A DNA stretch of 6,538 bases from Chloroflexota bacterium (lineage in GTDB: Bacteria; Chloroflexota; Anaerolineae; Caldilineales; Caldilineaceae), in the NCBI GenBank assembly GCA_003577005.1, contig QEUW01000432.1, forward strand, positions 1 through 6,538, read 5' to 3'. A model generated the notes under the pieces. It was given only the letters and a program-made list of their open reading frames with translations. It was not told where the DNA came from and made no database searches. The translations under genes were made by a program, and so were the position numbers. Of this stretch, positions 1 through 5,199 are shown piece by piece; the stretch's first letter is position 1; each line of letters starts with the position of its first letter.

Positions 1-339
1 ACCGCCTCCATCATGTACGATGCGGTCTTTATCCCCGGCGGGGAGAAACATGCGCAGACGCTCAAGATGCAGGGGGATGCGCTTCACTTTGTCAACGAGG
101 CCTTCAAGCATGGCAAGGCCATTGGCGCCACGGGCGCAGGTATCGAGTTGCTCATACAGGCCAACCTCCAGGGTGTGGCCCTGGCCGGCCCCCAGACTGA
201 GGAAGAGCTGGTAAGTGACAAAGGCATCGTGACGAGCCGTGATGGGAATAGCCTCAACGGATTCAGTAAGACCTTTATCCAGGCTATCGCCCAGCACCGC
301 CACTGGAACCGGGAGACAAAGGAGCAGGTGCCGGCCTGA
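1..339 (+). CDS. katE: Large-subunit (clade 2, HPII-type) catalase, C-terminal domain only, 5'-truncated by the window edge
   Basis: The frame is open from base 1 and ends at TGA 337-339, giving the last 112 residues; the real start lies upstream of the window. What is visible is the flavodoxin-like DJ-1/PfpI-type domain that clade 2 catalases carry after the haem core. It opens TASIMYDAVFIPGG (strand plus glycine turn), continues with GDALHFVNEAFKHGKAIGATG, and ends AQHRHWNRETKEQVPA, which matches the position and pattern of the E. coli HPII tail (AAHRVWSR...KIPA). The family dismutes hydrogen peroxide in the cytoplasm, and this domain is thought to stabilise the tetramer. The haem-binding and catalytic residues are outside the window and cannot be checked. 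The ATG at 13 is an internal methionine, not a start. A lone PfpI-family protein is less likely because the tail is catalase-like. The gene converges on its right neighbour and shares a terminator with it. Confidence 0.87.
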   Translation, partial: TASIMYDAVFIPGGEKHAQTLKMQGDALHFVNEAFKHGKAIGATGAGIELLIQANLQGVALAGPQTEEELVSDKGIVTSRDGNSLNGFSKTFIQAIAQHRHWNRETKEQVPA

Positions 340-371
340 TGATGGTAGCAACCGGAAAGCAGGCGTCATGA

Positions 372-402
372 GCTGCGGTTACCGGCTGCGGTTACCGGTA
401 AC
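372..402. repeat. 13-bp tandem duplication with a 12-bp palindrome
   Basis: The 13-base unit GCTGCGGTTACCG occurs twice head to tail (372-384 and 385-397). The second copy runs into GTTACCGGTAAC (391-402), a perfect 12-bp palindrome. It lies 33 bases after the catalase stop and just before the terminator hairpin. It could be a small replication-slippage duplication or a protein-binding site; no function can be assigned from one copy. Confidence 0.6.
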
Positions 403-407
403 GACAA

Positions 408-460
408 AAAACAGTACACGGATTTTTGGCTTTTTATCTATGCAATCCGTGTACTGTTTT
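408..460. terminator. Bidirectional intrinsic terminator between convergent genes
   Basis: Bases 408-424 (AAAACAGTACACGGATT) are a perfect 17-bp reverse complement of 444-460, with a 19-base loop (425-443). Read on the + strand the hairpin ends in TTTT (457-460), serving the catalase. Read on the - strand it ends in a T run from the A tract 406-411, serving the GGT-like gene. The position between two converging stop codons (339 and 542) fits a shared Rho-independent terminator. Bases 461-541, between hairpin and the second gene's stop, hold only an imperfect small hairpin (509-514 with 525-530). Confidence 0.85.
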
Positions 461-541
461 CATTTAGGGTCACGCGCGTTTTGTCTGGGTGGTCCGGCTT
501 CGAGACACAGCACACCACCGCGCCTGTGCTCTGCTTTATCC

Positions 542-2161
542 CTACTCCAGTCCGGCAGCATGGCGGCCAGCAGCCGGGTCGCCAGCGGCATAGTAGAGGC
601 CGCTGGCCGGGTCGGCATAGAGCATGACGGGCGTGGCGATTGGACCGCTCTTGGTTACCACCTGGTGGCCGCGGCGGGCCAACTCCTCGCGCACATGTGG
701 GTCGACCTGGTCGCTGATCGTCAAAGAGCCTGCCTGGATAAAGGTCTGTTCGCGCACTGGGTTGGGGTCGAATGAATGTTGGTGATGGGCCGTGACAAAG
801 CGAGGTGCAGTCACGGCCACGGCCGGCTCCATACCAAACTCGATAAAGTCAAGCAGCAGGTTCAAGGTCGCCTGGTCCTGTAGGTCGCCCCCAGCCACGC
901 TGATAGCCAGCACGGGCCGGCCGCCCTTGAGCACCAACGTCGGCGTCAGCGTAATGCGTGGCCGTTTACCGGGCTGGATACAGTTAGGATGGCCGGGCGT
1001 CGTGTTGAGGCTGCGCAGGCGGTTGCCGTAGGTGACGCCGGCCCGGCCACTGCCGCCAGCATGGTAGACATTGGCGCTGGGCGTGGCGGCGACCATATTG
1101 CCCCAGCGGTCGGCAACCACACAGGTCGTTGTCCCTCCCACAGTGGGATGGAGCGTACCTCTGCCCTTGAGCGGCTTCATGTTGTAGGGATCGCCTGGCC
1201 GCACTTCGTGGGACGCCTGGCCCATCTCGATCAACGGCCGGCGGATGGCGGTGTAGGCGTCGGAAAGCAACGCCGCCAATGGAACATCCACAAAGTTCGG
1301 GTCGCCGTAATATTCATCGCGGTCGGCCATGGCCAGTTTGAGCGCCTCAGTCGCGACATGGACATAGTCTGCCGAGAGATGCCCCATGCCTTTGATATCA
1401 AACCCTTCGAGCAGGCGGAGCACCTGGCACAGATAGGGTCCCTGGGTCCACGGCCCGCACTTGTAGACCGTATAGCCGCGATAGTCCACTGCGACTGGTT
1501 CCTCGATCAGCGTCTTGTGGGCGGCCAGATCTTCCCGGCGGAGAAAACCGCCCTGCTCGATATAAAAAGCCTCCAGATCTTCGGCGATGTCGCTACACTG
1601 GGAGTGGCGGCCGTAAAAACGGTCGCAGGCCGCCTGCAAGCGCTCCACCCGGCTGCCGCTCGTTTGCTCTTCTGACTCGACCATCCGCCGCAGCGTGACC
1701 GCCAGGTTGGGGCGCCACGGCTCTTGCCCGGCGTCGAGCAGAGCCAGAGTCGGTGCGACGACCTCCCGGAAGCTTTTGGTACCGTAACGTTGCAACAGTG
1801 TAATACAGAGGTCTACCACCGAAGGCACCGGCGCCATTTTGATGTCGTGGTTGGGAATGCCGTTTTTCATGTACCAGTCGATAGCCTGGGATGAGAGCGG
1901 AGCGCCTCCCTGGCCCGACAGCGCCTTCACCTCCTGCTTCTGCGCATCATAGATCAGCACCGGCACCTCGCCCCCGATGGAGCAGGCGCCGTGGTCGGTG
2001 ACGTTCAACGCCAGAATGGTGGCTGCGGCTGCATCGGCTGCGTTGCCATCCGCCTCCAGCAGTGCGATCCCGGCGGCTACAGCCTCGGCAGCTCCGGCTG
2101 CAACCGCGCCTGTTTTGCTGGCGGCCTGCCAGCCGATCCGTTGGGTGTTTGTCTCGTGCAT
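542..2161 (-). CDS. Gamma-glutamyltranspeptidase-fold Ntn hydrolase (GGT family, atypical substrate site)
   Basis: 539 residues, from ATG (2159-2161) behind a strong Shine-Dalgarno to TAG (542-544). Family landmarks in order: GNAADAAAATILALNV (39-54) and GACSIGGEVPVLIYDA (58-73), the GGT N-terminal signature; AYTAIRRPLIE; then VGGTTTCVVADRWGN (341-355), where Thr344 aligns with the autocleavage nucleophile (E. coli Thr391), predicting a large subunit of about 343 residues and a small one of about 196; later AN at 363-364 and the oxyanion-type Gly-Gly (424-425). There is no signal peptide, unlike periplasmic GGT, so a cytoplasmic enzyme is expected. By my alignment the substrate arginine of E. 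coli GGT (Arg114, REMAP) is replaced by GQGGAP (83-88), the Ser-Ser pair by Ile403-Thr404, and the NNxMDDF aspartate region by GNRLRSLN. The family is certain, but true glutathione hydrolysis is doubtful. An amidohydrolase or acylase on another substrate is the inference. It is the last gene before the terminator. Confidence 0.9.
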   Translation of the reverse strand: MHETNTQRIGWQAASKTGAVAAGAAEAVAAGIALLEADGNAADAAAATILALNVTDHGACSIGGEVPVLIYDAQKQEVKALSGQGGAPLSSQAIDWYMKNGIPNHDIKMAPVPSVVDLCITLLQRYGTKSFREVVAPTLALLDAGQEPWRPNLAVTLRRMVESEEQTSGSRVERLQAACDRFYGRHSQCSDIAEDLEAFYIEQGGFLRREDLAAHKTLIEEPVAVDYRGYTVYKCGPWTQGPYLCQVLRLLEGFDIKGMGHLSADYVHVATEALKLAMADRDEYYGDPNFVDVPLAALLSDAYTAIRRPLIEMGQASHEVRPGDPYNMKPLKGRGTLHPTVGGTTTCVVADRWGNMVAATPSANVYHAGGSGRAGVTYGNRLRSLNTTPGHPNCIQPGKRPRITLTPTLVLKGGRPVLAISVAGGDLQDQATLNLLLDFIEFGMEPAVAVTAPRFVTAHHQHSFDPNPVREQTFIQAGSLTISDQVDPHVREELARRGHQVVTKSGPIATPVMLYADPASGLYYAAGDPAAGRHAAGLE

Positions 2162-2167
2162 GGTGAT

Positions 2168-2176
2168 TCCTCCTTT
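2168..2176 (-). promoter_or_regulatory. Strong Shine-Dalgarno for the GGT-like gene
   Basis: On the - strand these bases read AAAGGAGGA, a near-perfect anti-16S match, six bases before the ATG at 2161. This fixes the start codon of the GGT-like gene. Its neighbours on this strand have no comparable site, suggesting this gene is translated more efficiently than they are. Confidence 0.85.
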
Positions 2177-2184
2177 GTGAGACC

Positions 2185-2213
2185 AGTTTATGGCTCTTAA
2201 TAATTTTTGCCAA
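2185..2213 (-). promoter_or_regulatory. Sigma70-type promoter for the GGT-like gene
   Basis: On the - strand there is TTGGCA (-35, 2208-2213; 5 of 6 to consensus), a 17-base AT-rich spacer and TAAACT (-10, 2185-2190; 4 of 6). Transcription would start near 2178, giving a leader of roughly 15-20 bases containing the Shine-Dalgarno. A second, perfect -10-like TATAAT lies upstream at 2257-2262 but without a recognisable -35. Prediction from pattern only. Confidence 0.55.
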
Positions 2214-2229
2214 ATCCACTCGACACTTC

Positions 2230-2245
2230 GAGATCGATCGAGCTC
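2230..2245. promoter_or_regulatory. Near-perfect 16-bp palindrome, candidate operator
   Basis: GAGATCGATCGAGCTC is a 16-bp palindrome with a single mismatched pair, centred on TCGATCGA. It sits 16 bases upstream of the -35 box of the GGT-like gene and downstream of the isolated TATAAT at 2257-2262. That placement would suit a repressor or activator site, but short palindromes of this kind also arise by chance, and no regulator gene is in the window. Confidence 0.3.
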
Positions 2246-2275
2246 TTCATCCGCAGATTATACAGATTCCATCCC

Positions 2276-3319
2276 TTACCGCTCTCGACTCTCACGCGCT
2301 CCAGGTAAACCGCGCCCTGTCAGCAGGTAGAGGGCAAAGCTTGGAGTCCAATGAGCGACCATGTAATCGGGGTGGAGGGCGTCGCGCAGACCCACTTCAC
2401 GGTGGTGCTGCGCCAGTTGGTCCAGGATGGAGCGGCGCGGGTCAGCCGGCGGCAAGGCGGCGGCGATGCCTTCGAGCATCCAAGCCCGGCTCAGATTGAG
2501 GCCGGTGAAGTGGGCCAGTTGGCCGTCGCTGAAGTCGACTACTTGCAGCGGCGCCAGGTAGCGGGGCAAGATTTCGAGTGCGTAAGGTCCCCAGAATTGC
2601 CACAGCCAGCGGGCAAAGTGTGCTGGCGGCAATACCCGTCGCATGAGGTCGGCCTCGGCCAGGGTGGGGGAGAGGAAGTCGGTGCCGGAAGGTTCGTAGG
2701 CCAGGGGCGCATCACGGTCAGCGTCAAAGAAGGCGAGGGCTTTCTCGGCAATTTGGGCGGCCAATGCCGCGTCGCCCGCCACACGCGCCCAATCGAGCGC
2801 CAGGGTCATGGCAAAGGCGCTCTGGTTATGGACACCAGATCGGATCGCATACGGGAGCCGGGCCAGATAGTGGCGAAAACGCCCGGCGGCGTGGTTCTCC
2901 AACGGGGCTAGTACCGTACGCCAGCGTTCAGTTTGTGGGGTAGTTTGTTCCCGCAATTCGCTCAGCAACTGGAGCACCCAGGCCATGCCGTAAGGCATTT
3001 CAAAGTTGGGGTGCCGGCGGAGATAGGCCAACTCGCCGGCCAAATTTTCGGGGGTGAAGCTCTGGTTTAGCGCAACAATCGCTGCCTCGGCAAACGGCGC
3101 GTTGGGATAGAGACGTAGAGCGCGCACGATCTGCCAGTGCGAATGAACGGCGGAGTGCCAGTCATAACAGCCATAAAAGGCAGGGTGCAATTGAGCAGGC
3201 GAAGCCACGTCCGTTTCACCCTGGAGTTGATGCAGCAGCCCGTTGGGGTATTCCCGGTGCAAGTGGGTGATGGTAGTGGGGATCAGTTGGTTGAGGAAAG
3301 CTGCTACCGTTATGGACAT
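2276..3319 (-). CDS. DUF2891-family protein of unknown function
   Basis: 347 residues, ATG 3317-3319 to TAA 2276-2278. It is recognised as DUF2891 by its ordered motifs: HPAFYGCYDWHSAVHSHW (45-62), FEMPYGMAW (106-114), RSGVHNQSAFAM (160-171), YEPSGTDFLSPTLAEADLM (208-226), HFTGLNLSRAW (270-280) and HWTPSFALYLLTG (323-335). The protein is mostly alpha-helical and rich in conserved Trp, His, Asp and Glu. The repeated helical pattern recalls alpha/alpha-toroid folds of glycoside hydrolases and lyases, but this is inference and no catalytic function is established to my knowledge. There is no signal peptide or membrane segment, so it is probably cytoplasmic. Length is within the usual range and the gene appears intact. 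No clear Shine-Dalgarno precedes the ATG (the upstream bases read AGAGCACCT). It is codirectional with the GGT-like gene 114 bases downstream, which has its own promoter. Confidence 0.85.
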   Translation of the reverse strand: MSITVAAFLNQLIPTTITHLHREYPNGLLHQLQGETDVASPAQLHPAFYGCYDWHSAVHSHWQIVRALRLYPNAPFAEAAIVALNQSFTPENLAGELAYLRRHPNFEMPYGMAWVLQLLSELREQTTPQTERWRTVLAPLENHAAGRFRHYLARLPYAIRSGVHNQSAFAMTLALDWARVAGDAALAAQIAEKALAFFDADRDAPLAYEPSGTDFLSPTLAEADLMRRVLPPAHFARWLWQFWGPYALEILPRYLAPLQVVDFSDGQLAHFTGLNLSRAWMLEGIAAALPPADPRRSILDQLAQHHREVGLRDALHPDYMVAHWTPSFALYLLTGRGLPGARESRER

Positions 3320-3370
3320 AGGTGCTCTGAACCGTTTGGTTGTCTGGAGTCGATCTCTGGCGTTGGCTAA

Positions 3371-3450
3371 GAGACTATCTCAAAATCGGTTGTGGCTCTG
3401 GAACTCTTCCGAGCAGCACCGGTGTGACACAGAGATTTTGAGACAATTCC
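3371..3450. repeat. Possible MITE-like element with imperfect terminal inverted repeats
   Basis: TCTCAAAATC (3378-3387) is the exact reverse complement of GATTTTGAGA (3434-3443). Extending outward to 3371 and 3450 keeps about 13 of 17 positions paired, all differences being transitions. The left end GAGACTATCTCAAAATC resembles the tips of some insertion sequences. The segment is only about 80 bases, has no ORF, and I see no clear target-site duplication, so a decayed miniature element is one reading and a plain stem-loop another. Confidence 0.3.
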
Positions 3451-3476
3451 AAATAGTATAGCTCACCGGTGCTGCT
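3412..3476. repeat. 13-bp perfect inverted repeat, interleaved with the preceding one
   Basis: AGCAGCACCGGTG (3412-3424) is the exact reverse complement of CACCGGTGCTGCT (3464-3476), with a 39-base spacer. Each arm also contains the self-complementary octamer CACCGGTG. On the - strand the stem begins five bases after the TAG of the DUF11/cohesin gene, so it could act as a 3' hairpin for that mRNA, but there is no U tract, arguing against a standard intrinsic terminator. Its arms interleave with those at 3378-3387/3434-3443 in an A-B-A'-B' order. Confidence 0.6.
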
Positions 3477-3480
3477 TCTC

Positions 3481-5112
3481 CTACTCCTTACCTTTTTCGA
3501 CGAGTGGCAGGAATGTGAAGGATTTGTCTCTATTGTACTGGCGGATGGGGACAAGAGACGAGGCTGTGCTTAGAATCTTACCGCTGCGTGTCGCAAAGAT
3601 AGCCACGGCCAATCCGCTCATCTCTTGCAGTTGTGCTGGCTCTTCCAGTTCCAATACAAATTGCTGTTGTCGTGGTGCGCCGGGTTCGATCTTGTCTACC
3701 TGAAGTGTACAGACCGATTGTCTGTTCGCCACAGATAAACAGTGCCAATCGACCGTGTCTTCCACAGGCGAGCGAACTGCACCGGTGGCCGGCACAATCA
3801 GGTGAAATTCCACACCCTGCAATGCGGCGTTGCTGGTGTTGGTATAGGTCAACGTGTAGGATAACTGGTGGTCGAGCTCGGTCACCAATTCCGAGGTCTC
3901 GGTAACCAGATCAAGGATTAGCTCGCTGAGGGTAGGCGGCGGCTCAGCGGATAGGACCGGCAGTATCAAGTGTTGTGTCTGGCTGCTCAAGCCGTCATTG
4001 GTCTGAAGCGTGGCGGCGAAGTCAAGTTGCGTGATCTCATCAAGCAGTGGCGAGTCTACCTCCATTGCCAGGAAGAGGCGACCGCTGGGGTTATGCTGGA
4101 GGGTTCGTCGGGGCAGCAGAAGGAGGCACTGGCTATCCATCGGGCTAGTTTCACAGAGCCAGCCCGGTGTGCTGCTGGTGGCGTCGACCTGTACCGCTTG
4201 GGGAACCAGGGCGCTGATCGTGGCATCACCAGCGCTCATCAGCACAATATAGTCCAGGATCAGAAAGACACTGCGGTCTGTGCGGGTCATGCGTTCGGGC
4301 CAGGCAGCGATTTCGAGCGCCACTTGTGGTGGTGGAATCGTGCCGCCGGGCGTAGGTGTCGGTGAGGGGGGCGGAGGGGGTGGAGGCGGCGTAGTCTGTG
4401 TCAGCGTGGGTGATGGCTCAGGTAGCGCGCCGATCACCTGTACGGTGCCACCATAGGATGCGCCGGCAATTGGATGACCAGTGGGACCGCTGAAACCAAC
4501 CGCCGGTACAGCGGCAAAGCGCAGGTGCGCATTTTGCATAAGCCCAGGCGGCACCGGACAGACAATACGAAACCGGATAGTGACGAGGGCAATCGTATCG
4601 CGCAGCGCGGCCAGCGGGGGAATATAGTCGGCCAGGACTACATCTATCCTGCCCTCATAGTCGGAAGACGAGGCGGCAATCGAGGGAAAGAATTGGGCGG
4701 GTGCGTTGAACGTAATTGCATCGGGCAGGCCGTTCTTGTCCTGGTCGGCCAAGTCGAGCGCAAGACATCCGTGGTCATAGCCCAGCGAAAAGCTGAGGGC
4801 AGCAACGTGTGTCCCGCCGCTGTCGAACGCGATCGGCACATCCACCACACTACCAACAGGTGCCGCCAACCCACCGTGGACAAAGAGTGTGGGCATACTG
4901 GCAGCGGCCTTTGTGTTTGACGTGCCCAGATGCCTGGTGTACGGTCGTATATACGGACCAGTGACGGTGGTGCCGGCGAACAGCAGGAGCAGGTGTAGAA
5001 CGAGGGCGAGGAACAGGAACTGAGCCGTACCGAACCACAGCGGCTTTGGCCTGCGCCACGATAAACGGCGAGCCGGGTCTCTGCGCTGGCTCCGGCCGGC
5101 TGTTTCTTTCAT
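3481..5112 (-). CDS. Secreted or membrane-anchored protein: cohesin-like domain, proline-rich linker, two DUF11-like domains
   Basis: 543 residues from ATG 5110-5112 to TAG 3481-3483. The frame also allows TTG at 5136, but that lies against a hairpin; neither start has a good Shine-Dalgarno. Layout: basic N-terminus (1-27), one hydrophobic segment (about 28-50, TAQFLFLALVLHLLLLFAG), acting as signal anchor or signal peptide without an obvious lipobox; a cohesin-like beta domain (about 75-227) with VDVPIAF, AALSFSLGYD and an acidic loop DQDKNGLPD (123-131); a linker (232-262) with eight consecutive prolines and a PTPTP run; two DUF11-like beta domains (about 263-387 and 395-527), each with a W-x-C ... 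C-x-L pair that may form a disulfide; and the tail FTFLPLVEKGKE. Such proteins are typically extracytoplasmic adhesion or matrix modules. The cohesin-like domain is clearly related to that of the upstream gene. No catalytic domain is seen, so the exact role is unknown. Confidence 0.75.
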   Translation of the reverse strand: MKETAGRSQRRDPARRLSWRRPKPLWFGTAQFLFLALVLHLLLLFAGTTVTGPYIRPYTRHLGTSNTKAAASMPTLFVHGGLAAPVGSVVDVPIAFDSGGTHVAALSFSLGYDHGCLALDLADQDKNGLPDAITFNAPAQFFPSIAASSSDYEGRIDVVLADYIPPLAALRDTIALVTIRFRIVCPVPPGLMQNAHLRFAAVPAVGFSGPTGHPIAGASYGGTVQVIGALPEPSPTLTQTTPPPPPPPPSPTPTPGGTIPPPQVALEIAAWPERMTRTDRSVFLILDYIVLMSAGDATISALVPQAVQVDATSSTPGWLCETSPMDSQCLLLLPRRTLQHNPSGRLFLAMEVDSPLLDEITQLDFAATLQTNDGLSSQTQHLILPVLSAEPPPTLSELILDLVTETSELVTELDHQLSYTLTYTNTSNAALQGVEFHLIVPATGAVRSPVEDTVDWHCLSVANRQSVCTLQVDKIEPGAPRQQQFVLELEEPAQLQEMSGLAVAIFATRSGKILSTASSLVPIRQYNRDKSFTFLPLVEKGKE

Positions 5113-5144
5113 GTCTGGCAATGGAAGTACGCACAAACAGAGAG

Positions 5145-5183
5145 GTGAACGGCTCCTTATGACAAGAAGTAGGAGCCGTTCAC
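5145..5183 (-). terminator. Perfect 13-bp hairpin between the two surface-protein genes
   Basis: GTGAACGGCTCCT (5145-5157) pairs exactly with AGGAGCCGTTCAC (5171-5183) around a 13-base loop. On the - strand the stem starts 16 bases after the TAG of the upstream cohesin/dockerin gene and is followed by CTCTCTGTTTGTG, a weak pyrimidine tract. It may be an inefficient intrinsic terminator that attenuates the next gene, or an mRNA 3'-stabilising hairpin. It abuts the alternative TTG start of the next gene. Confidence 0.6.
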
Positions 5184-5199
5184 GCCAAGGGGGATGAAA

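Noticed and set aside
239..775. 178-codon + strand ORF overlapping the catalase end, the terminator and the GGT-like 3' end
   Set aside because: It runs through the 17-bp terminator hairpin and overlaps two real genes in other frames; no protein-family signal.
989..1675. 228-codon + strand ORF
   Set aside because: It lies wholly antisense to the well-supported GGT-family gene, has a low-complexity composition expected of a shadow frame, and shows no recognisable domain or Shine-Dalgarno.
3456..3461. TATACT -10 box (- strand) for the DUF2891 gene
   Set aside because: No acceptable -35 is found 16-18 bases upstream, and the distance to the ATG is about 135 bases; not enough to call a promoter.
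3464..3476. Intrinsic terminator of the DUF11/cohesin gene formed by the 13-bp inverted repeat
   Set aside because: The 39-base loop is long and no U tract follows the distal arm, so I list it as an inverted repeat rather than a terminator.
4361..4398. GC-rich G-run on the + strand as a G-quadruplex or repeat element
   Set aside because: It is explained by the proline codons of the proline-rich linker on the - strand and needs no separate function.
5134..5136. TTG start for the DUF11/cohesin-like protein
   Set aside because: It has no Shine-Dalgarno and starts just after a hairpin; the ATG eight codons later leads directly into the basic N-terminus and hydrophobic export segment and is preferred, though not proven.
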